Part shown: in pieces, positions 34,957-45,390 of the stretch
Position numbering within the stretch: position 1 is the first letter of the stretch
Layout: each line of letters opens with the position of its first letter
Assembly (NCBI GenBank): GCA_019454045.1
Contig: SKCR01036132.1
Coordinates: 1 to 64,000 of the forward strand
Direction: 5' to 3'
Origin: Zanthoxylum bungeanum
Lineage: Eukaryota; Streptophyta; Magnoliopsida; Sapindales; Rutaceae
Length of the DNA stretch: 64,000 nucleotides
Notes under the pieces: model-generated
Told to the model about the DNA's origin: nothing
The model's database searches: none
Seen by the model: the letters and a program-made list of their open reading frames with translations, nothing else
Program-made: the position numbers and the translations under genes

Positions 34957-35052
34957 CGCATCGTCATGAGGGAAACTTACTCCTCGGGTATCCTCATCAG
35001 TAACATTATCGGTACCGACCGACTCCCTGTAGCCCTGTGACCTGCTCTGTTT

Positions 35053-36693
35053 CTAAGACATCTGGTCCTCGAGTTCTGCTGTAATCTTTCTTGACCGATT
35101 AGAGTTCCCGGCCAGTGTCATTCCTCCTGCGATGATATTGATTTGGCGGCTACGTGCTCTTTGTCTGGCCGTCATGACCTCGTGGTCGATGTACTTGTTC
35201 AGATACCCGTTCCGTGCTAGATCTTCCATTTGTTCTCGCAGATCTTTACATCCGTCTGTTGCATGTCCCTTGGAGTTGTGGTGTACGCAATAAGCCTTTT
35301 GGTTCATTTTGTCCGGGGGGAATCTCCTTTGGTCGGGTTCTACTAAGAGGCCTTTCCCCTGGATCTCCATGATAATTTGTTTCAGTGGTTTCTTTAGGGG
35401 AATGTATGCATCTTCCCTGACCACATGGTTTACTTGGGTCGGCGCCCTTCTCTCTTGGTTGTCTCAGTGCAGTGGTTTGAAATCATTGTGCTTCGGGGGT
35501 GGTCTTCTGGATTCTCTTTCTATACGGCGGGGGGCGCCCTCCCTTGTGGTTCTTTCTCTGATGGTGTTCCCTTTTCGGGATACTTTCTCCTCGTTCTCTA
35601 ACAAAACGAATTTTCGGGCCACCTCCAGGGCGGTGGCGTAGTCCGGGGTGTCCTGGATCCTTAGGTGGGTCCATAGCCTCCCGACTTTCAAGACTCCTTT
35701 CAAGCTTTCTAGGGCCTCGGGGGATTCGTACCCTCAAACTTCGAGTACCATATTGTGGTATCTTTCAATGAATATTTTCAATGGTTCATCGTCTCCTTGT
35801 TTTATAAGCCTTAGTTCTCTAATTGTCTTTCTGGGGACACAAGCCCCCTTGAAGTGTCGTATGAATTACTTTCTGAGTTGTGCGAAGCTGCTGATGCTCC
35901 TTGGGGCTAGGCTTCTATACCATAGAATGGCCAGTCCGGCTAGAGTTAAGGGGAACACTTTGCAAATGGCGTCCCCTGTTACCCCTTGTACCGCCATTAG
36001 TATGACGAAACCTTCAATGTGGGTTTTGGGATCGGTATGGCCCTTGTATGGTGTCATGGTCGGCATGCTGAATCTTTTCGGGAATTTCTCTGACTTTATT
36101 TCTTCTGTGAGGGGGGACTCATCTTTGCCGTCCTAGACATCCCCTCTGTTTGTATTGGGGTATACTCCCCATTTTACCAGCTCCTCCCGTAGCCAAGATT
36201 TCATGCTACTGTCTTTGGTTCCATGCCGTCTCCTGTGGTTTCTTTTCTTTCTGTTATCTTGGGAGTGGTGCTTCTCAGGGTCGGTATCTTCTCGTACTTT
36301 TTCGTTATACTTTTTCCCTCTTTTCCGGGTGCTGTGAGGGCTATCATAGGAGGAGTCTGGTGACGATTTGTCATCCTCTTCCTCCCATGTGTCTTCGGTC
36401 TGGGAATCTCTCTGCACCACCACAGATCTTACCCTGTAGGGATCCCTCCTCCGGGGTCTGTCATCCTCACTTGTATCGATAATTCTCTTTCCTTCTGCTA
36501 TTTCATTCCTTCGTCGGCTAGTCCCGGCCTCGTATTTTCCGTCGTGCGTTCCTTCTATCTTTTCCAACCGGTCTACTATGGTTTTTAGCAGAATTTGGTT
36601 CTCCTCCCTTTCCTTCCTCAGGTTCTCCTCGATCTTCTCCATCCAATCCGCAGCCGAGTTCCCTGACGATTGGTGGTTTCCGCCTTCCGCCAT
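35053..36693 (-). pseudogene. Tat gag, one frame with in-frame stops
   Basis: The ATG at 36693 (MAEGGNHQSSGNSAADWMEKIEENL) lies just inside the PBS. The N-terminal 186 codons are charged and Arg/Ser-rich. After a TAG at 36133-36135 the capsid-like part follows (MPTMTPYKGHTDPKTHIEGF, then WYRSLAPRSISSFAQL). A zinc-knuckle-like segment reads CVHHNSKGHATDGCKDLREQ near 35285. Stops in the same frame lie at 36133, 35866, 35734, 35464 and 35053. All fit Gln or Arg codons changed by C to T. Gag would form the particle. Confidence 0.85.
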
Positions 36694-36726
36694 TGTCTCA
36701 CTACGCGAGTTGCTTTTTGCTGAATC

Positions 36727-36744
36727 CCCACAGACGGCGCCAAC
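36727..36744 (-). promoter_or_regulatory. Primer-binding site of the Tat element
   Basis: On the minus strand GTTGGCGCCGTCTGTGGG follows the 5' LTR end directly. This TGGCGCCGTCTGTGGG type is widespread in plant Tat-like elements. I do not assign the tRNA from memory. Confidence 0.8.
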
Positions 36745-37506
36745 TGTTGACGGTGGATTTTGGTCTCAGGGTAATACTGGAATAACACCTCCGAGGGAAT
36801 CCTCCTTCAACGGTGAATTTGTTTGGTTATGGGGGACCAAAGGCAAATTTAGCGAAAGACAGAAAAACACACCAATGGACAAGGAGATTTAACGTGGTTC
36901 GGTGGAATTGGATCCGACCTACGTCCACGGACAAAAACATGATGACCCTTTTTTATTACTTCAATACTCTTCTCAGATCTTTTTATGTTTTTACAAATCA
37001 GAGCTTGATGATTCTGATCACTAATTTTTTTGATGATCCCTTTACACATACCCTGCCCTCCTATTTATAATAGTACAGAAATCAGACTCCTATTTGCATA
37101 AGAAATCCTAGTTGAACTCAGTCTTCTCCTCTTGTAAGGATTCCTAGTCTAATATTGCCTTCTCTTTTCTTATTCCTTTTCGGATACTGACTTCATTTCC
37201 TTGCGAGAGTAGGATAATTTGTTTATCTTATCCGTAAGAATAGAGTATCATTATCTTGAACATATCTCGCCTGTCTGGTCGGTCTTCATGAGGTCGGTCA
37301 TGATAGTCTTTTATGCTGAGAGTGTTTCTGCCGACTTTAAAGTGATCGGTCACCCGAACCAATGTGGTCGGTCATCTATCATTAAGTGCTCGGTCTATAC
37401 CTGTTGTGGTCGGTTCGGTTTTAACGGTTTCGACCGAGGAGAGAATTACCCTTTTTACCCCTGTCGTACTCCGTAAATAACATAGGTCCTGAAAACACCA
37501 TCAACA
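36745..37506 (-). repeat. 5' LTR of the Tat element
   Basis: This 762-bp LTR is 99% identical to the 3' LTR. On minus it starts TGTTGATGGTG at 37506 and ends at the PBS. A TATA box (TATAAATA on minus) lies at 37062-37069, upstream of a presumed start near 37035. Repeated GACC/GGTCGGT words lie at 37275-37425. Confidence 0.95.
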
Positions 37507-38086
37507 CCATTGTTTTCTTCTTAAACATTACTTGATGAATTACTTAATGGATCAACTCAACTACTTTATAATTAACATTATGGGTCGACAACTATTTCAA
37601 GCAGTACTATTAGGAAAAAAATTAACACTAATTTGCCTATTTTTCATCTACAAATAAAAATCGATCTACACGTAATAAAAAATTGGAACACAGAAGTACC
37701 TTGTTCATGAAGACTTCACAAGTCTGTTCTTCTTCTCTTCTCTAGCAGTCACAAAAAATCTCACGTCAAAAATCTGATGGGTTATGGTGAGATTTTTTTT
37801 TTATAGAGTTTAATATTTATATTTTCCACTAAAATGTCTCACAAAATTACACATATAAAAAAATCCTTTAAAATTAGCAAGTTTTTCAATACCATATGAC
37901 TTTTTATTATTTATTTAAAGTCCTGATTGAATACCACTAGATTTGGACACCCTCTTTAAAAAATCCTAATAGTCTTGATGGAATACCACAAAACTTTTTA
38001 GATTATTTAAAAGTCTTAATTGAATATCACATGACTTATTTAACCCAAAATAGTCTTTTAAAATCCCAATTCAATACACCTCCTTA

Positions 38087-38697
38087 GAGTTCAATCGAAA
38101 CGATCTCACGACGGTTCAATCAGCCATATGGTCTGATTTTTAAAACCATATATATGAGAGCTTTATGCAGCTGTGATTACAGATTTAGATTTCATATTGA
38201 GCCGAGCTCTTTAAAAAATTATGATTGGTATTATTAGATAATAATTTATAAATTATACTAAAGTTGGGCGGTCATCCAATTTGCTAACCTGGAAATTTCA
38301 ACGGATTGGGTCGGGTTATAAGCGGATTTGAAGCATATAGGCAGGTTGATCGGGTTGAAAATTACTAACTCGATCAATTGCAGACAGCCCTTGATAAGGA
38401 AAAAATCATAAAGTTCCTGCTATTGGTGAATATATGACCCCATTCAAAAATATATTATAAATCCACTCTTTTCTAGAAAATAATTATACTGATATCACGT
38501 TATTCATATAATATCCATTCATATAATATCCCAATAATATCTGGCCAGTAAAACACAACGAAATAAAGAGTAATTTTATTTGATTGGTTTGTAGTATCAA
38601 CGGTAGTATTAAAATATTCACTTTAACATTCCTTTGTAGATCTGTATGGGAACTATGATTGATCATAAACTAAGTGTGCAATTTTTCCGGCTCATAA
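38087..38697. other. AT-rich intergenic sequence
   Basis: No gene is visible. The first 65 bases (GGTTCAATCAGCC, then GATTTTTAAAACCATA) look like the end of an old MITE and echo the text at 22104-22185. The rest is plain AT-rich DNA. Confidence 0.4.
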
Positions 38698-38921
38698 CTA
38701 TTGACCATCACGCCCTCAGTTTTTTTTTTTTGGAATATTTGGAAACCCCACCACTAAATCACATCTTCCGGATTTAAACGGAACAGGTAAAATTCTCGAC
38801 TGTCACAGGCTCTTACAAGAAATACACTCCCTATATTCGAACTCATGACCTCAATGCGAGATCATGAACCCTTCACCACCAAGCCACGCCCATTGGGACC
38901 TATTGACCATCACGCCTTCAG
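38698..38921 (-). mobile_element. tRNA-derived SINE, copy 2, with 22-bp TSD
   Basis: The body at 38720-38899 is homologous to the SINE at 8834-9010, for example CAGGCTCTTACAAGAA and CACCACCAAGCCACGCCCAT. It has a T-run at its left end and the reversed box B near 38834-38844 (one change from consensus). The flanks CTATTGACCATCACGCC(C/T)TCAG at 38698-38719 and 38900-38921 match at 21 of 22 bases. This copy is more diverged than copy 1. Confidence 0.9.
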
Positions 38922-40011
38922 CTTTTGCCTTCAATAATATACTTGATTGCTAAATGTGACAATCAACATTAATTTGTTCCTATTTATTTTTAATAAGAAA
39001 ACCGATGCCTAATTTAATCAACGTTAATGTACCTCACTGGCCTGTTCTTTTGCTTCCCTCTTCATTATGTATAAACATAACTAGCATTATTCTTGCATTT
39101 ATGTTCGAGCTTTATAAAATCTCCTAGTTATATACCTCTAATCATGTTTCCTTCTGTTGGAAAATATGTGTTGTATTATATTGGTTTTGTAAATTTTAAT
39201 CAAAAGAATCAAATCAACTTCAGGTACGTAAAAATAAACAGAACCTGAAATTTATATATGAATTGAATGTAAATTGATTGAGGTGAGGATTTGATTTTCT
39301 AATTTTACGAATTCAATTCCATACTGATATTGATGATTTCTTAAATGTCGTCTCCCATAATACAACAATCACTTCCTTTGATAATAACAATCTAAATCAA
39401 AGAAACAATAAAGCTATATGGATGAACCCTCTCATTAATTTTTGAAAACAATAAAGAGAAATGATAACTTTTTCTTTTGTGAATCTTTCATATAAAAGAA
39501 GAATATTATAATTGTGTTGACATTTTACAATTTTTTGAGAATCAACCTCCAAATAATATTCCATGAGTTCTATTATGGAACATGGAGTATAGTTCAAATT
39601 AATGTGGTTGCAACTTTTCACTCAAAAATTAAAACCCTTTGATCAAAACACAAGTCTTTTTTATTTTGAAAATCAAATTTTAAATGAAAACTTGCATCTT
39701 TTAGTGAAATAACATCTTCTAAAGATGTATCTAGCTAATTACTTAAAAAGAGATTCCTTTTTCACAACATGCATCTTTCACTTTCAATTTCATATTTTCT
39801 GAAGCGATGTTCTTTGCAAACTGAAGAATTTTCAGTTGCACATTTTTTAACATTTAAAAGGGGGAAAAAATCAGCTTGGTATTCGGCAACTACTTGACCA
39901 CTGCTACTTCCTTCATTGAGCTATGTGCGAAGTTCTTATATGCATAATCTTTGAATAACTGGCATCTGGGGAAACTGGTTAGGCTCAGAAAATAAAATTA
40001 TGCCCAAGCCT
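38922..40011. other. AT-rich sequence without recognisable features
   Basis: Nothing could be supported here beyond AT-rich text. The open frame at 39397-39621 on minus has no family signature. Confidence 0.4.
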
Positions 40012-41344
40012 AAATATTATAAGAAATAGGATCTTTAGCATATAAAGATTTAGGAAAGCTAAATAAATCGTCGCTAAATATATAATTTAGTGTCACCAAA
40101 ACCAAGCGATGTTAAAAGTAACAACATCTTGCGTCGACAGGAAAGACGACGCTAAAATTAAAGCATTTAGCACCGCCAATATACTTTTGACCCAAAAATT
40201 TAAATCATTTAGTACCGACATCTAATTTTGACGCTAAATATGAAGAATCATTGGTATGTAGGGATTTTTAAAGGCTTTTTAGCGTTACCCTCGGGTAGGG
40301 ACGCTAAATATATGGCATTTAGCGTCGACTATTTCTTGCCACTCTAAAAATAATTTAAAAATCCCTAGCTATCCACGACCCACATCTTCTTTTTCTTCCT
40401 CCTTCATTTCCTCATTTTACGCACGTAAAAAAAACCACTCATTTTCAACCCCAATCCAATAATGAACTAATTAAAGTATGTATTTTCTCTAATGTATCAC
40501 AATTATTGTAGTAATTTGTTGACCTATTATGTATTTTGAGTAAATCCCCTAAAATAATGGTTTTAATTTAATTAGGTAATATTAAGTTTATGAATTGAAT
40601 TGGTGGTGCATACATTAATCTTAATTATTCTAATAATATGTTAACCATTATGTATTTTGAGTAAATCCCTTAAAATGAGGGTTTAGAATTAATTAGTTAA
40701 ATATTTAGTTTATGTATTTGATTGATAGTGCATATAATTAATATGGATAATTTGATTTTAGATAAGTATGCATAGAGATTGATTTTGGATAACTATTTAA
40801 TTGTTAAGTGAATATTGTACATACATTAATATTAATTAATTGATTATTTAGTTATATTTTTGTAGATATTTTATTGATATGGATAGAAGTTGAATGAGTG
40901 TGCTCAATAGATTGAGTATCGAATACCATAAAAGGGTGGACGAATTTATGGAAGCAGCGAAATGAGTTGTTGATGCGGATGATCATGTGCGTTGTCCATA
41001 TAATAACTGTTTGAATAAGAGAAAGAAGCATTTGAGCAAAGTTATGGATCACTTATACATGTCGAAGAATTTCAACGACCTATCGAACGTAGTGATGAGT
41101 GGTAATTATATCACTATTTCTCATTCATTTAACTTAATATTTTGTATAGTTTCTTGAGTTTTGTGAACGTTTTGATGTGTTTTTGTGTTGTTTTGTAGAT
41201 AAATAAAGTCTGGGAAGCATTGGAAGCAATTTGGGGCCAAAATAGAGAAAAAAAATGACAAAATGGGCAATTTGGTAATTTTGCGCATCGCGACGCGCAA
41301 GCCTTCTGCGTCGCGACGCCTAACATGCGCCGAGTCTGCTAACA

Positions 41345-41636
41345 TGCGCCGGGGACACGTGTCATAATCTGAGATTTTTTTCTAAAATACGCCGTGCTAA
41401 TATGCGCCTGCCACGTGTCAACATCAGAGCAGATCTGCTAACGTGCGTCGTGTCACGTGTCACAATCATATGGTGCCGACACTCCACGTGACACGTGTCA
41501 TCATCTCATTGGACCGCATCAGTCGCGTGCCACATGTTAGACATGTGTCATCTACGTGGCAGCCACGTGTCCGCCACGTCAGCTGTAATCCGAGTCACTG
41601 TGCCACGTGTCGCCATGTCATCAACAGCCAATCATC
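41345..41636 (+). promoter_or_regulatory. Dense G-box array in LTR U3 (continues at 43622-43725)
   Basis: Seven CACGTG hexamers lie here and two more just after the CACTA insert (43631 and 43671), mostly as GCCACGTGTCA blocks. Variants with ACATGTGTC and CCACGTCAGC lie between them. The array is upstream of the TATA box near 43817. CACGTGTC is the core of ABA-response and G-box elements recognised by plant bZIP factors; activity here is inference. Confidence 0.6.
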
Positions 41637-42171
41637 CACTATAAGAAATTGCAGTTTTAGCGACGGAATATTCTGTTTCAAAATTTAACGATGGAATTGA
41701 AACGGATAATGAAATTAGGGACGGAATTTAACGACAAAAAAATTTTCATCTCTAAATTAGAGACGGAAACAAACTTGCGTCGCTAATTAGAAACATATTA
41801 TTATTCCGTCGCTAATTTCATCTAGAAATGGAATTTTTCCATCGCTATTCCGTCGCTAATTAGAAACGGAATTAATATTTCGTCGCTAACTAGAAACAGA
41901 ATCTTTATTCCGTCGCAAATTTTAGATTTTCATTTTTATTTTAATTTTAATTGTTAATTAGAAACGAAATTTTTTCGTCGCTAACTAGAAACGGAATTAA
42001 AATTCCGTCGCTAATTAGAAACGGAATTAAAATTCCGTAGCTAATATTAAATTTTCATTTTTATTTTAATTTTAATTCGATACAAATTCGATTCGTTGAT
42101 TTGTTTTACCACCCGTACTCATATTATAATGTTAAAATTTTATAAAATAAATTTAATTATATTTATTAAAA

Positions 42172-42247
<76 letters not shown>

Positions 42248-43624
42248 TAGCGATCATCTTTATTAAAAAAATGATTAACTATTGAACCTTTTAATTGTCC
42301 TTTATTATTTAAGTTTAGCTACTATGCAAGCAAAACATAAACTGATCAAATGTATAAAACCAGTTTCGATTGTGTGAGATTCGCTGTATAGATTTCTTGC
42401 TCTCATTGTATTTTATTATATATTCTCTTTTCTTTGCTAATTAGAAACGGAATTAAAATTCCGTAGTTAATTAGAAACGGAATTAAAATTCCGTAGCTAA
42501 TTTTAAATTTTCATTTTTATTTTAATTTTAATTGGTAATTAGAAACGGAATTTTTCCGTCGCTAATTTGAAACGGAATGAAAATTCAGTAGCTAATTAGA
42601 AACGAAATTAACATTCCGTAGCTAATTAGAAACGGAATAAAATTCCGTAGCTAAAGCAAGTATCTATAGAAACGAAATTCCGCTTTACGAAAATTTCAAA
42701 TATCTATAAAATTTACAAATTTTACCGCTTCTCTTATCTTTTCCTCTATATATACACCATAATCTTTTTAAATCTCAACTCCAATACATCATCCAAAATT
42801 TTCCTATTCAATTCCATATACCATCAAATTTATATTTTCATATTCAATTCCATATACCATCAAATTTTTTCATTCCTCAACTCTCATTATCAATCTCTCA
42901 TTTTTCTTATCTCCACTTTTAAAATTTCCTAAGAAACAAACACTAATATTTTTTTTTTTTTTTTTTATTTAAGGTGGCGTAAATGGATGGTGGTGTGTCG
43001 AAGCTTGCGGTGGACATTACGGTGTCTTGTGGAATTGAAGATTTATATATAACATTGAAATTTAAAAATTTACTCTCTCTACAATTTAAAAAATTTCTCA
43101 CATCTAAATAATTATAAAATTTCTCACCTCTCTAAAATTTTAAAATTTTTGTCCTTTATAAAATTTTAAAAGTTTCATGCATCTTTAAAATTTTTAAATT
43201 TCCCGCCTCTCTAAAATTTTAAAATTTTCATTTTTAATTTTTTTTAAATATATAGCTATGGAATAGCTACGGAAATTCCGTCTCTAATTTGCGACGGAAT
43301 ATCCGTCTCTAAATAGAAACGAAATTTCCTTCGCTATTTAGCGACGAAAATTATTTCGTCTCTAAATAGAAACAGAATTTTCCGTCTCTAATTTGCGATG
43401 GAATAATTTCCGTTGCTAATTAGAGACAGAATAAATTTCTGTCGCTATAAAGAGACGGAATAAAATTCCGTCTCTAATTTTAGCGACGAATGAAATATTT
43501 TCGTCGCTATTTTTTTTTGCAACCAATAAATTAGAAACAGAATTTTTCCGTCGCTAGTGGTCAGTTTGCTACGGATTAGCTAAGGATTTTTCCATTGCTA
43601 TTTGACAGTTTTCTTGTAGTGATC
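41634..43624. mobile_element. Non-autonomous CACTA element with 3-bp TSD ATC
   Basis: The element at 41637-43621 (1985 bp) begins CACTATAAGAAATTGCAG and ends CAGTTTTCTTGTAGTG, inverted termini of the CACTA superfamily. ATC stands on both sides (41634-41636 and 43622-43624), the 3-bp duplication expected. Both flanks are packed with subterminal repeats of the type TTAGAAACGGAATT / AATTCCGTCGCTAA in direct and inverted orientation. There is no transposase. A (TA)n tract at 42173-42242 and a duplicated AAATTTTCATTTTTATTTTA block lie inside. Confidence 0.93.
42173..42242. repeat. (TA)n microsatellite
   Basis: A pure TA run of about 70 bp sits inside the non-autonomous CACTA element. Confidence 0.95.
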
Positions 43625-44097
43625 ACTCGCCACGTGTCAGAATCTCAATGGACCGAATCATAACGTGTGCCACGTGTCAAAATTGGATTCGGTCGACAAA
43701 AACCGCGTGCCACGTCAGCAAGTCAACAATTGCAAATGCGTTTGACTAGTCAACAGGTCGCCGCGTCACGACGCAAGAAGGAATTGCCCGTCGCGACGCA
43801 GACCTGTCCAGATGCCTATAAATTGAAGCCATTTGCACCTCATTTCTTTTGTGATTTCCTTAGGGTTTTCTTAAACTTTTAAGGATAACATCTATTTTTG
43901 TAAAAATTTGTAATATTTAAATTATGTATTTTTATTTTTACATTTAACTTTAATATTTTAATTTTTATTTACTTTTATGTTTTGCAGTTAAATTTCCGCT
44001 GGGGTAAAAGGTGAAACATTTGATATAATTATCTAGGTTAATCTCACTTAATTATAATATTTAAATTATAATTTAACCGGATTAATTAATGGCAGAT

Positions 44098-44240
44098 TTT
44101 ATTACCGCCTATCTGGCTGGTTTAAATATAAATTATTTTACCGCCTATATGGCTGGTCTTTATTTGACAGATAATTACCGCCTATATGGCTGATGTAGTT
44201 GGACTAATTGGATTACCGCCTATATGGCTAGTTTTAAATG
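44098..44240 (+). repeat. Four-copy ACCGCCTATATGGCTGGT motif
   Basis: Units lie at about 44104, 44140, 44177 and 44217, each preceded by ATT or TTT and followed by a T-rich spacer. The LTR at 5198-7062 has three equivalents at the same relative position, so the array is an ancestral LTR feature. Confidence 0.75.
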
Positions 44241-45390
44241 TTTAACATTATTAATTACTGAGAAAGCAGACATAAAATAATTTATATATTATAATAAATG
44301 AGATTCCTAGATATGATATATTAAATGTGAATCCTCTAACCCCATCATTGTCTTTTTATTCTATGGAAGTGATGAAACACAATATTCACATACTTAATAA
44401 TTGATTTAATTATATATTGAGTAATTCTTTAGTTTGTTTATTGAGTCTTAAGCTTAATGCTTCTTGTTGTCTGATCACCAATAAGATTGATGTGGTAAAC
44501 TTAAAATGAACTTGACGAAGGGATTTTAGGTTTCAGCCTTAGATTCAATAGCCCACGATCTTCCTTGAGGATAGATAACCCTTTAATAGATTTCCTTCTA
44601 GGATAGACATATACCTGTCGGGCGGGGGTAGCCATAATTGGAACTTAATCTTAATGAATCCAAGTAATTTGGTTGACATAGACATATGGTTCAATTGGGT
44701 TATACTGGGTATAAGCATCTGACCATCGACAGAGGCTTTTGCATATCTTCGTGTTCCAGGTTAGCAAACTGACTTATTACAATATATAAGAGAATCAATG
44801 TATCTTTAGAATAATATTGTGTGGAATCACAACCCTAGATTTTTGTGTCTTTTGTTTATTTTTCTTTTGTATTTTCTTTTGTGTCTTTATTTATTTATTT
44901 AGCAAATCCACATTCAACCAACCAAAAGCAATCAATCCCTTCTCTCTAAAATTAGATACCTGTAAATAAATCGTATCAATAATTAATAACAATAGTAGGA
45001 ATTAAGTCTTCGTGGGATTGATATTTTTATACTACTTGAACGATACGTGCGCTTGCGTTATACGCGTGTGATTACGCCGGTCACGTAGGTTTACCATGGA
45101 GAAAAATAAAACTCCGACTCCCAATATATCCATTCAGAAGCCAATATCATTTATCACGAGCATCATCAAGAAAATGATGATGATATGATTGGTTTTTTGC
45201 ATGACTGCAGAGTTCGACATTGGACTACTTTGGTGGATAAACATCACATGCGGATAAGAACGACAGACAAAAAGTATTTAGTTAGTTACATGAAGAAGCT
45301 AAGAAGATACCGTTTGATGGTGCTGACATGTCGACTTTGAATTTTGTTGTCAAGCTACTCCACATTAAAGTCATTTATTGAGGTGATGCA

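Larger units (their letters stand above)
25342..37511 (-). mobile_element. Full-length Tat-lineage Ty3/gypsy retrotransposon, TSD CCATT
   Basis: The element spans 25347-37506 (12,160 bp), flanked by CCATT at 25342-25346 and 37507-37511. On the minus strand: 5' LTR, PBS, gag-protease-RT-RNase H, a second (archaeal-type) RNase H, integrase, tandem-repeat spacer, antisense ORF, polypurine tract and 3' LTR. The second RNase H and an additional antisense ORF mark the Tat group (Retand-like). The two LTRs differ by 7 substitutions and two 1-bp indels, so insertion is recent. Gag-pol is one frame broken by seven stops and a few small indels. Confidence 0.95.
24850..38086. mobile_element. PIF/Harbinger-like non-autonomous element split by the Tat retrotransposon
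   Basis: The left end at 24853 reads GGGGTATATTCAATTGAGAT, continuing TTTAAAAGACTAT. The right end at 38083, reversed, reads GGAGGTGTATTGAATTGGGA, continuing TTTTAAAAGACTA. TTA flanks both sides (24850-24852 and 38084-38086), the TSD type of PIF/Harbinger elements. Without the Tat insert about 1.07 kb remains: 24853-25346 and 37512-38083. No transposase is visible. The arms hold repeated ATTTTAAAAGACT words, including copies inside each arm. Confidence 0.7.
41088..45088 (+). mobile_element. Athila-type solo LTR with TSD CGTAG
   Basis: The body at 41093-45083 starts TGATGAGTGG and ends GCCGGTCA, flanked by CGTAG at 41088-41092 and 45084-45088. It is homologous to the LTR at 5198-7062. Without the nested CACTA element it is about 2.0 kb. 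A TATA box (CCTATAAATTG) lies near 43817, and four ACCGCCTATATGGCTGG-type motifs follow at 44098-44240. Removing it restores the CACTA reading frame, which is independent support for the boundaries. Confidence 0.92.
40012..45390 (+). mobile_element. CACTA-like element remnant, split by a solo LTR
   Basis: The left end near 40012 (TATTATAAGAAATAGG) resembles a decayed CACTATAAGAAA terminus. It is followed by subterminal repeats of the TTTAGCGTCG or GACGCTAAA type at 40070-40345 in both orientations. A transposase-associated domain starts at 40877 and continues after the LTR insertion. The right part ends at about 45390, where copia sequence takes over, so the 3' terminus is missing. No CACTA-specific TSD can be checked for this copy. 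Confidence 0.6.
40877..45390 (+). pseudogene. CACTA transposase: transposase-associated domain and TNP2 start, interrupted
   Basis: At 40877 the reading is MDRS (TGA for Trp) M, then RLSIEYHKRVDEFMEAAK, CPYNNCLNKRKKH and VMDHLYMS. This is the pattern of the plant transposase-associated domain: DRSWM, EY.GV.EF, CPC..C, HL. The LTR at 41093-45083 then interrupts it. Across the empty site the frame continues through VYHGEK, the expected HGE end of the domain with a Trp codon now TAG, and then NDDDMIGFLHD. A TNP2-like piece (EAKKIPFDGADMSTLNFVVKLLHIKV) follows at 45290-45380. Internal stops make it non-functional. Confidence 0.65.

Noticed and set aside
35309..36482. Long + strand frames opposite Tat gag
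   Set aside because: Shadows of the minus-strand gag, whose motifs and frame continuity are clear.
22104..38155. hAT-type MITE ending in TTTTTAAAAATGG and GATTTTTAAAACC
   Set aside because: The text at 22104-22185, 24794-24844 and 38087-38150 resembles one MITE, but no TSD or exact termini could be matched, so it is only mentioned in passing.
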